A program made the translations under genes and the position numbers. DNA of 35,726 bases, from the NCBI GenBank assembly GCA_035301545.1, contig DATGUA010000068.1, positions 1-35,726 of the forward strand, in the 5' to 3' direction. Shown here one piece after another: positions 26,129-33,151 of the stretch. Source of the stretch: DATGUA01 sp035301545. GTDB taxonomy: Bacteria; Bacillota; Clostridia; Tissierellales; Tissierellaceae. The notes under the pieces are model-generated. The model did no database searches. It was not told the DNA's origin and saw only the letters and a program-made list of their open reading frames with translations. The stretch's first letter is position 1; every line of letters begins with the position of its first letter.

Positions 26129-27379
26129 ATGACACAAAACACTTTTGATCCCTTAAGAGAAGTACTAAATCAGATAAAAACTGCTTGTAATATATTGAAT
26201 TTGGATAAGTCGGTATATGAATTGTTGAAAAATCCTCAAAGATTTATAGAAATCTCTATTCCTGTTAAAATGGATAATGGTGAAACCAGAGTTTTCAAAG
26301 GATATAGATCTCTTCACAATAATGCTTTAGGTCCTGGTAAAGGTGGTATAAGATTTCATCCTGATGTAAATCCATCTGAAATTAAAGCTTTATCTATATG
26401 GATGACATTTAAATGTTCTATTGCTAATATTCCATATGGTGGAGCTAAAGGTGGAATTGCTGTAGATCCATCTACATTATCACAAGATGAATTAGAAAGG
26501 TTATCTAGAGGATATATTCAAGGCCTATATCTGTATTTAGGAGATAAAATAGATATTCCAGCACCAGATATTAATACTAATAGTCAAATTATATCTTGGA
26601 TGTTAGATGAATATGTTAAATTAACAGGAAAATATACACCTGGAACTTTTACTGGGAAACCTTTGTCATTAAGTGGATCTAAAGGCAGACAAGAAGCAAC
26701 AGGAGTTGGAGTTTCAGTAATAGCAAAAGAAACTTTAAAAGAAATAGGATTAAATATTAAAAATAGTACAGTTAGTATACAAGGCTTTGGTAATGTAGGT
26801 AGTTATACTGCTAAATATATGAAAAAATCTGGTGCTAAGGTAGTTTCTATTGGACTTAGAAATTTAGCTCTATATAATGAAGATGGATTAAATTATAAAG
26901 ATTTAAAAAAGTATCTTAAAACACATAAGGACTTATCTAATTATCCTAATGCTGATAAAATATCTTTAGATAAATTTTGGTCCTTAGATACAGATGTCTT
27001 AATTCCAGCTGCTACAGAAAATGTTATTAATAATAAAAATGCGCAACAAATTAATTCTAAATTAATTTGTGAAGCAGCTAATGGACCTATCACTTCTTCC
27101 GCTGATAAGATATTAGAAGATAGAGGAATTTTAGTTGCACCTGATATTTTAACTAATGCAGGAGGAGTTATTGTTTCATACTTTGAATGGGTCCAAAATC
27201 TCTATGGTTATTATTGGGAATCTGAAAAAATTGAGAAAGAACAAAAAAAATATATGATAGATGCATTTCATAATATTTTTCATATCATTAAAGAATATGA
27301 TATTAGTTTCAGACAAGCAGCATATATAAGTTCTATTAAAACAATTTCTAATGTAATGAAATTAAGAGGTTGGTATTAA
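26129..27379 (+). CDS. gdhA: Glu/Leu/Phe/Val-type dehydrogenase, probably glutamate dehydrogenase
   Basis: A 416-residue hexameric glutamate dehydrogenase of the clostridial/Bacillus small type. K71 in PGKGGIRFHP and K107 in NIPYGGAKGG are the substrate-binding and catalytic lysines, D147 in APDINT is the catalytic aspartate, and the Rossmann loop is GFGNVG (219-224). It converts glutamate to 2-oxoglutarate and ammonia. The second-strand end of the Rossmann fold reads VVSIGLRNLALYN, where relatives have an acidic residue (typically ISD), so NAD specificity may be lost. AATATTTTATTGGAGGTTAA supplies the ribosome binding site. It is a single-gene unit with its own terminator. Confidence 0.93.
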   Translation: MTQNTFDPLREVLNQIKTACNILNLDKSVYELLKNPQRFIEISIPVKMDNGETRVFKGYRSLHNNALGPGKGGIRFHPDVNPSEIKALSIWMTFKCSIANIPYGGAKGGIAVDPSTLSQDELERLSRGYIQGLYLYLGDKIDIPAPDINTNSQIISWMLDEYVKLTGKYTPGTFTGKPLSLSGSKGRQEATGVGVSVIAKETLKEIGLNIKNSTVSIQGFGNVGSYTAKYMKKSGAKVVSIGLRNLALYNEDGLNYKDLKKYLKTHKDLSNYPNADKISLDKFWSLDTDVLIPAATENVINNKNAQQINSKLICEAANGPITSSADKILEDRGILVAPDILTNAGGVIVSYFEWVQNLYGYYWESEKIEKEQKKYMIDAFHNIFHIIKEYDISFRQAAYISSIKTISNVMKLRGWY

Positions 27380-27382
27380 TTT

Positions 27383-27420
27383 AAAAAGCATCTATTTGAT
27401 AAAACAAATAGATGCTTTTT
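27383..27420. terminator. Bidirectional terminator between gdhA and nhaC
   Basis: AAAAAGCATCTATTTG (27383-27398) and CAAATAGATGCTTTTT (27405-27420) make a 16-pair stem with a six-base loop. The A and T flanks allow use by both convergent genes; the nhaC stop is only a few bases away. Confidence 0.88.
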
Positions 27421-27423
27421 GAA

Positions 27424-28881
27424 TTAATCTTTTTTAAGTTTTACATCTGGCTCTCTTGGTAATTTAAATAATGGTATAAATTTATCTAATCCAGTTAAAG
27501 TTAAAAATAAAATAGAAATTACTGCAATTATTGCCATAAAATTATATTTCATAATATCCCATACTTGAAATTCATATAAAGGGAAAACTGAATTTGCAAT
27601 ACCTGTAAAATAGGCCACATATACATGCCAAGGAATTAGTTGAGATCCAAATACAGCAAGTGCATCGGAGAAGGTTGCATTTCTTAAAGAAAGAGCATAC
27701 ATATCTTCTTCATTACCTTCAACATTATCTTTTGTTAATTCCTTTATAATAGGTCCTATCGTTACTATTTGTGCCATCTCATCAGCTAAAGCTGCATTTC
27801 CTAAAATAGATAGTATTCCATTAGCAAACATTAACTGCCTTACATTTTTTACTCTCTTTATAATAAAATCTGATAAAGGTTTAAAAGCATCTAGCTTTCC
27901 CATTATTCCACTAAAGGCTCCCATCCACATCATCATAATTATTACCCAAGAACCTGCATCTGTAAATCCAGTATATATCAAATCTAAAAATTCCTTTATA
28001 GAACCTACAGTTCCACCTAATACCCCGAAAAAAAATGAAGATACTATACCTATTCCTAAACATACTATAGTAGGTAATCCTTTGATAGCCATAACTAAAA
28101 CTAATAATAATGGTGTTATCATGTAGAAAGGCACACCTTCTTGAACTTGATTTAGCAATTCAACTGCAGAAGAATTTTCTATCATTAGTCTATCCCAAAC
28201 TTCTGGTGGAATTCCTTCTATCGCATCAGAAGCACTACCTGCTACGGAGGGTAAATTTAAACTAAAAACATAGAATAATATTGAAGCAGACAATAAACAA
28301 AATATTGACCAGACACCTTGATGTCTAATCCTATCTATTACTTCCACTTCTTGAATTCCAGAACTTATAACAGTAGTTTCAGAAATGAGTCCAATATTAT
28401 CCCCAAAACAAGATCCACCAGCTATTGCACCTAAGGTTAATAATATATTACCATCTACTATATGATTTAACCATAAAAACATTGGTGCTGTTGCCGCAAA
28501 TGTACCCCAGGATGTCCCAGTTGCCACAGATAATATAGCAGTAACTATAAAAGTAATAACAGCTATGGTCCTTGCAGAAAGTCCTAAATTTAGAGACATA
28601 TTAATAATAGCTGCACCTACACCAGTTGACATAAAAATTTCTGCCATAGCATAAGCAAACATTAATATAAAAAATACTAATTGAAGACCTTTTACATTTT
28701 CAATAGCTGCATCCATTATTTCATTGAATTTCATCTTCTCTGTTATATAAGCTATAATGGCAGCATAAATAGTTGCTATAGCTCCTATAATCACAATATC
28801 TAAATCTAATCCTCCAATATTACTACCTATCATTAAGCCTGCCAATAGAAATACTGGAGTTATTTTAATTAATCCTTTCAT
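27424..28881 (-). CDS. NhaC-family Na+/H+ antiporter-like transporter
   Basis: A 485-residue membrane protein with about 11-12 hydrophobic helices. GTSWGTFAATAPMFLW followed by GGSCFGDNIGLISETTVISS is the typical NhaC signature, and a second repeat contains ANGILSILGNAALADEMAQI. The family includes sodium/proton antiporters and ion-coupled exchangers of organic anions (for example malate/lactate), so the substrate is open. Its neighbours are glutamate dehydrogenase and a hydroxyacid dehydrogenase, which would fit a carboxylate or amino-acid exchange, but that is inference. A ribosome binding site of the GGAGAG type precedes the ATG. Confidence 0.85.
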   Translation of the reverse strand: MKGLIKITPVFLLAGLMIGSNIGGLDLDIVIIGAIATIYAAIIAYITEKMKFNEIMDAAIENVKGLQLVFFILMFAYAMAEIFMSTGVGAAIINMSLNLGLSARTIAVITFIVTAILSVATGTSWGTFAATAPMFLWLNHIVDGNILLTLGAIAGGSCFGDNIGLISETTVISSGIQEVEVIDRIRHQGVWSIFCLLSASILFYVFSLNLPSVAGSASDAIEGIPPEVWDRLMIENSSAVELLNQVQEGVPFYMITPLLLVLVMAIKGLPTIVCLGIGIVSSFFFGVLGGTVGSIKEFLDLIYTGFTDAGSWVIIMMMWMGAFSGIMGKLDAFKPLSDFIIKRVKNVRQLMFANGILSILGNAALADEMAQIVTIGPIIKELTKDNVEGNEEDMYALSLRNATFSDALAVFGSQLIPWHVYVAYFTGIANSVFPLYEFQVWDIMKYNFMAIIAVISILFLTLTGLDKFIPLFKLPREPDVKLKKD

Positions 28882-28946
28882 CTTATTATATCTTTCTCTC
28901 CTATCTATAATTATATATTATTAAACAACACTACCATTTTAACATT

Positions 28947-28980
28947 AAAAGAACATCTTATCTAGATAAGATGTTCTTTT
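28947..28980. terminator. Perfect 34-base palindrome, probable bidirectional terminator
   Basis: AAAAGAACATCTTATCT (28947-28963) is followed at once by its exact reverse complement, with the centre at TCTAGA. It lies downstream of the hydroxyacid dehydrogenase and upstream of nhaC on the same strand. T-rich ends support a terminator. The remainder of 28882-29114 holds no gene. Confidence 0.75.
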
Positions 28981-29114
28981 AAAAAATTAATCTTATTTCT
29001 AACATAAAATAATATATTAATTGTCTACTATTTTAGTCTCATAATTTATGTTTCTTGCCTTGCTAAGTATAGCATTAAATGACCAATAATTCTATTGAGA
29101 TAATTTTATTATTA

Positions 29115-30104
29115 TTACTTATCATTATTTATACATCTTAATTCAGGTACCAAATTATCTGGTGTCTCACCCTTTAGCGCTTGAATTAGATTTTTGGCTC
29201 CTACTTTTTTCATTCTATCTAAAGTTCTATGTGTAGAAGCACCTATATGTGGTACTGTAATAACATTTTTTATTTTTAAAAGTGGACTATCTTTATCTAT
29301 TGGTTCATATTCAAATACATCTAATCCAGCAGCCCATATCTCTTTATTTTCTAAAGCCCATATTAATGCCTCTTCATCTACTACAGCTCCTCTAGATGCA
29401 TTTATAAAGATACTATCCTTCTTCATTAATGAAAATTCTCTTTTCCCCATTAAATGATAAGTCTTATCAGTTAAAGGAGTCATAGACACTACAAAATTAC
29501 TTTTCTTTAAAAGAGAATCAAAGTCTAAATACTTTACACCTAAGTTCTTTTCAACTTCTTTTTTTCTATTTCTATTATAATAATATACATTCATATCAAA
29601 TCCTAATTTAGCCCTTCTAGCAACTTCCTCTCCAATTCCACCCATTCCAATAATTCCTATTGAAGTTTCACTTACATCTTTTCCATAAAAATTATTATCA
29701 TGGCCTTTTTCCCACTTTCTCTCTTTTACTACTCTATCTAATTCGGGAATTCTCCTGGCAGCTCCTAATATTAATCCGAATATTAAATCTGCAACTGTAT
29801 TATTAGATGATCCAGCTGCATTAGTTCCTATTATTCCTCTTTCTTTCATTATATCGGTATCAAAGTTATTATATCCAACTGTAAAATTACTAATCACTTT
29901 CAGATTAGGACCATGATCTAGTAAATTCTCATCTATTTTAATCATAGGTAGTAATGCGCCTTCTACATCTTTAATCTTTTCTACAGCTATATCATAAGTT
30001 AAAGGTTCATCCCTATCCCATATAGTATAATCACAGTATTTACCTATATATTCTTCAATCTCCTTTGGTATTTTTATCCCAATGAACACCTTTGGTTTTG
30101 TCAT
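29115..30104 (-). CDS. D-isomer-specific 2-hydroxyacid dehydrogenase (glyoxylate/hydroxypyruvate reductase-like)
   Basis: A 329-residue cytosolic D-2-hydroxyacid dehydrogenase. The Rossmann loop is GMGGIG (153-158). The catalytic Arg, Glu and His appear in NASRGAVVDE, DVFEYEPI and VPHIGAST. The residues after the second beta strand are NRNRKK (177-182), a basic patch that favours NADP(H), as in glyoxylate/hydroxypyruvate reductases. Possible substrates include glyoxylate, hydroxypyruvate or another 2-oxoacid. It stands alone between two terminators. A role as 2-hydroxyglutarate dehydrogenase next to gdhA is conceivable but less supported. Confidence 0.88.
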   Translation of the reverse strand: MTKPKVFIGIKIPKEIEEYIGKYCDYTIWDRDEPLTYDIAVEKIKDVEGALLPMIKIDENLLDHGPNLKVISNFTVGYNNFDTDIMKERGIIGTNAAGSSNNTVADLIFGLILGAARRIPELDRVVKERKWEKGHDNNFYGKDVSETSIGIIGMGGIGEEVARRAKLGFDMNVYYYNRNRKKEVEKNLGVKYLDFDSLLKKSNFVVSMTPLTDKTYHLMGKREFSLMKKDSIFINASRGAVVDEEALIWALENKEIWAAGLDVFEYEPIDKDSPLLKIKNVITVPHIGASTHRTLDRMKKVGAKNLIQALKGETPDNLVPELRCINNDK

Positions 30105-30254
30105 ATAACATTCATCCTTCCTAGATTAACATTATGTCCATTATTATGTATACCCAAATATATATATTATAGTAAATGAATTATAAACAAATTATAATGA
30201 TCATTATAGATTTATTTTATTACAGAATGAATTGTCTCTTTCTATATAGTCAAT

Positions 30255-30282
30255 AAAAAGCTAGGATTAATCCTAGCTTTTT
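30255..30282. terminator. Perfect palindromic terminator after the yjiH-like gene
   Basis: AAAAAGCTAGGATT (30255-30268) is followed directly by its exact complement AATCCTAGCTTTTT (30269-30282). It is seven bases past the YjiH-family stop and, on the minus strand, carries a T run. The rest of 30105-30254 is AT-rich upstream sequence of the hydroxyacid dehydrogenase. Confidence 0.85.
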
Positions 30283-30289
30283 ATTTATA

Positions 30290-31774
30290 TTAAAATAACA
30301 AATGCATAAATAGTGCTACAAAAGGCATTGCTATTAAGGTTCTTTCTAAAAATAATATCATAAGTTCTCTAAATTTTAAAGGGATACCTGTATTCATTAT
30401 AACTACTACTGATTCAGCTAAAAATATTATTTGAACCATAGATACTGTTGTCACGAAAAATCTCGTTTTTATATGCAATTGAGTAACTTGATCTGCTATA
30501 GTTAAGACTGGAATAAACATTTCTGTTATACCTGTCGGAACAGCTGCCGCTGCCACCATTGCATCAGGTACACCTAACAATTTGGTAAATGGATAAAAAG
30601 CATAACCTATTATATCAAATATAGGTGTATATTTAGCTGCAATCATACCTAATATACCTATAGAACATAGAAGAGTAACAACTTTAGGCATTACTGGAAA
30701 CGCATCTATAACAGAATCTACAATTCTTTTTGGTACACTTCCAGAAGTATAAGCTCGAATAGTTGCTCTATGAGCCCCAGTCTTTACTATCCCATCTTCT
30801 GATCCTGCTTTTAATGCTTTTCTTTCTTCTTCAGTTTGAACTGTTCCATCTATAAATTCATTTGTCTTTCTATTTAAAGGATATATTCTAGAACATATTG
30901 CTGCTAATACAAAAGTTATAAAAAAAGATACTCCATAAGTTAATAAGAAATATTCTCCTATATCAGCTGTTGTCATTACTAAATGGGCATAACCTATAGA
31001 AACTGCACTAAAACAGCTAGCTATAATAGCTGCTTCTTTTTTTGTATACATCTTAGAGCTATACATTCTACCAGTTAATACTATTCCCATTGTAGTAGAA
31101 CCAACAAATGAAGCTGTAGCATCTACAGCACTTTTACCTGGAGTCTTAAATAAAGGCCTCATAAGAGGTTCAAGAAGTACACCTAAAAAGTCTATTAATC
31201 CATAATCTGCTAAAAGCGGTAAAAATATAGCACCTACTGGAATTATAAAAGAAACACCTATAACTACACCAGGAATAACCATTTCTCCAGTAGACTCTCC
31301 TACTATTATGTCAGGTGCATTGTACACTCCTATTTTATTTAGGAAATAAAATAGAATAAATATTCCACCTAGCATATATAGTATGGGATGAATAACTGAA
31401 TCTGCCTTATAATAATCATACATTTTACTTCCTTTTTTAGAAAAATATTTACCTATAATACTTGTTATACCTGTCGCCATTAAAATTATAGTACATAATA
31501 ATAATGCTCCTACAGGCTCTCCATTTATGACTATTAACCCTTCAACAAAATCTATAGCTCCTTGGTATATGATTCCAAAAGGAATATCTCCATCTATAGG
31601 AACAAAAAATACAAATGCAGCAATAATAGACAATAGAAGTGATAATAATCCATATTTTCTATTATCCCTTTTATTCAATTCTATAGAATCTAATACCTGA
31701 GGTTCATTTAAATCTAATTTTCCTAAATCATAATCTTTATTCTCACTAAGATTTATCTTAGGTTTTTTATCCAT
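30290..31774 (-). CDS. YjiH-family membrane protein with nucleoside-recognition (Gate) domains
   Basis: A 494-residue membrane protein with about ten hydrophobic helices after a hydrophilic N-terminal 45 residues. GESTGEMVIPGVVIGVSFII and KSAVDATASFVGSTTMGIVL are Gate-domain features of the YjiH family, and a second Gate-like half contains PTGITEMFIPVL. Function is unproven; it is probably a transporter. It follows the formimidoyltransferase gene, so transport of histidine, formiminoglutamate or a related compound is a reasonable inference. The frame extends to 31834, but GAGGAGGATATCAAC marks the ATG at 31774, and the extension is taken up by a hairpin. Confidence 0.85.
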   Translation of the reverse strand: MDKKPKINLSENKDYDLGKLDLNEPQVLDSIELNKRDNRKYGLLSLLLSIIAAFVFFVPIDGDIPFGIIYQGAIDFVEGLIVINGEPVGALLLCTIILMATGITSIIGKYFSKKGSKMYDYYKADSVIHPILYMLGGIFILFYFLNKIGVYNAPDIIVGESTGEMVIPGVVIGVSFIIPVGAIFLPLLADYGLIDFLGVLLEPLMRPLFKTPGKSAVDATASFVGSTTMGIVLTGRMYSSKMYTKKEAAIIASCFSAVSIGYAHLVMTTADIGEYFLLTYGVSFFITFVLAAICSRIYPLNRKTNEFIDGTVQTEEERKALKAGSEDGIVKTGAHRATIRAYTSGSVPKRIVDSVIDAFPVMPKVVTLLCSIGILGMIAAKYTPIFDIIGYAFYPFTKLLGVPDAMVAAAAVPTGITEMFIPVLTIADQVTQLHIKTRFFVTTVSMVQIIFLAESVVVIMNTGIPLKFRELMILFLERTLIAMPFVALFMHLLF

Positions 31775-31819
31775 GTTGATATCCTCCTCACATTGTTCCT
31801 TATAAAAGAAAAATTTTTT

Positions 31820-31854
31820 ACAGGCTGCTATCACTATACTTTCTAGCAGCCTGT
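31820..31854 (-). terminator. Hairpin between ftcD and yjiH (partial terminator or attenuator)
   Basis: ACAGGCTGCTA (31820-31830) and TAGCAGCCTGT (31844-31854) form an eleven-pair stem. On the minus strand AAAAAATTTTTC follows, so the T run is set back by about seven bases. It begins five bases after the ftcD stop and lies upstream of the yjiH ribosome binding site. It may lower expression of the second gene or protect the first message. Confidence 0.65.
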
Positions 31855-31859
31855 AATCT

Positions 31860-32822
31860 TTAATCAGATTCTGAAGTCACCTGGATATCTAAAGATTCAT
31901 CAAACATTAAATGATATTCTAATATTTGTTCTATCTTAAATCCTTGTAGCCCTAAATAATGTTTTACATTATTTAATAAATACTCAAGTTTAACTGGACC
32001 AACTAATTCTGATCCTGTAACAGTCACTCCATATTTTTCAGCTTCTATCTTTACTAATTCAAATGCCCTATAAATAGGTGTTTGGGCACAGTCAAACATA
32101 TTCATAGAAACTACTACCCCTTCTCTCTCTGGAAACTTAATTCCTACTGCTCTTACAGTTGAGAACCCACCACTTGGTCCTCTTAAAGTTTTTGCTATCC
32201 TTTTAGCTATACTAACATCCTCAGTCTTTAAAAATATATTATATGCAGTTAATCCTTCCATATCAGCAGATACAATAGTAGCACCTGATTTAGAACTAAG
32301 TTTTCCATCTTTAGATAAGTCAGGTTCTCTACCTTCACGCTCAGGATTAGCTTCATCTTCTAACAACTCTTTTAATCCTTCGTATTGCCCCTTTCTTATA
32401 AAGCTAATGCTCTCTTTATCTTTAGTTCTTGCATTTTCTCCAGAAAAATATATTGGTACACTATATCTCTCATATAATTCATTACCTATTTCTTCCGCCA
32501 ACTTTTTACATTCATCTAGTGTTATATTAGACAATGGAAATAAAGGTATAGTATCTTGTCCACCTATTCTAGGATGTGTTCCTTCTTGTTCAGTCATATC
32601 TATTAACTCATATGACTTAGCTGCCATTTCTAATAATGCTTCTTTTAACGGTTCTGGTTCACCTATCATCGTTAAAACAGTTCTATTGAAATCGTATTCT
32701 GGCTCAACAGATATAAGTTTAACCCCTTTTTTGTTTCTAATAGTATCAGATATCTCTTTTATAACTTCCTCTCTTCTACCATCACTAAAATTAGGTACTG
32801 CCAGTACATATTGTTTTTTCAT
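31860..32822 (-). CDS. ftcD: Glutamate formimidoyltransferase
   Basis: A 320-residue enzyme equal to the transferase half of mammalian FTCD; the cyclodeaminase domain is absent. It moves the formimino group of N-formiminoglutamate to tetrahydrofolate, giving glutamate and 5-formiminotetrahydrofolate in histidine breakdown. Visible features: N-terminal AVPNFSDGRREEVIKEI, NRTVLTMIGEPE, and EGTHPRIGGQD with the likely catalytic H83, followed by a C-terminal subdomain with VVSMNMFDCAQTPIYRAFE. No hutH, hutU, hutI or fchA gene is in the window. A -24/-12 promoter lies about 115 bases upstream, next to a sigma-54 activator gene. Confidence 0.95.
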   Translation of the reverse strand: MKKQYVLAVPNFSDGRREEVIKEISDTIRNKKGVKLISVEPEYDFNRTVLTMIGEPEPLKEALLEMAAKSYELIDMTEQEGTHPRIGGQDTIPLFPLSNITLDECKKLAEEIGNELYERYSVPIYFSGENARTKDKESISFIRKGQYEGLKELLEDEANPEREGREPDLSKDGKLSSKSGATIVSADMEGLTAYNIFLKTEDVSIAKRIAKTLRGPSGGFSTVRAVGIKFPEREGVVVSMNMFDCAQTPIYRAFELVKIEAEKYGVTVTGSELVGPVKLEYLLNNVKHYLGLQGFKIEQILEYHLMFDESLDIQVTSESD

Positions 32823-32934
32823 TTCATTTCCTCCTTTAAAATATTCTAATAATATATAGTCTTTTTATTAGAAATAAATTTTACACCTTCAAATATAGAT
32901 TAAATATTAGTTTAATTTCTACCATTAGTATAGT

Positions 32935-32949
32935 GCAATAAATATGCCA
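32935..32949 (-). promoter_or_regulatory. Sigma-54 (-24/-12) promoter of ftcD
   Basis: The minus strand reads TGGCATATTTATTGC. It matches the sigma-54 consensus TGGCAC-N5-TTGC in all but one base, and the invariant GG and GC are exactly ten bases apart. Transcription would start near 32923, giving a leader of about 100 bases before the ftcD ATG. The adjacent upstream gene encodes a sigma-54-dependent activator. I could not identify a convincing enhancer dyad between the promoter and 33052. Confidence 0.8.
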
Positions 32950-33050
32950 TATTTTAATTCTTATTATATATACACCATTTAAACCTCTAAAGCTGTCAGA
33001 TAAGTCTTGATTTTTAAGTTATTCCTTCACTTCTAATTAAATTTACAACC

Positions 33051-33097
33051 AAAAAAGTAAGTCCTAAAGGAAATATTTCCTTTAGGGCTTACTTTTT
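33051..33097. terminator. Terminator of the sigma-54 activator gene
   Basis: An extended near-palindrome: AAAAAGTAAG (33052-33061) pairs with CTTACTTTTT (33088-33097), and the inner 24 bases CCTAAAGGAAAT plus complement are a perfect palindrome; one T/G mismatch separates the parts. T runs occur on both sides. It insulates the activator gene from the ftcD promoter region. Confidence 0.85.
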
Positions 33098-33151
33098 AGT
33101 TACTTTTCTATGATATCTATATTGTATAGCATAAAAGAATTTTTTCTTGTA

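Noticed and set aside
29072..29088. Second candidate -24/-12 promoter (TGGTCATTTAATGC on the minus strand) upstream of nhaC
   Set aside because: The GG-GC spacing is nine bases instead of ten and it lies upstream of a palindromic terminator, so it would not read nhaC.
30258..30276. GG-N10-GC spacing within the 30255-30282 palindrome
   Set aside because: It arises from the terminator palindrome itself; the flanking bases do not match the sigma-54 consensus.
32407..32859. 150-codon plus-strand open frame over ftcD
   Set aside because: It is a shadow of the clearly conserved ftcD reading frame.
32950..33050. Enhancer dyad for the sigma-54 activator (TCAGA and TCTTGA half-sites near 32997-33011)
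   Set aside because: The two halves are imperfect and short; in such AT-rich sequence this is not distinguishable from chance.
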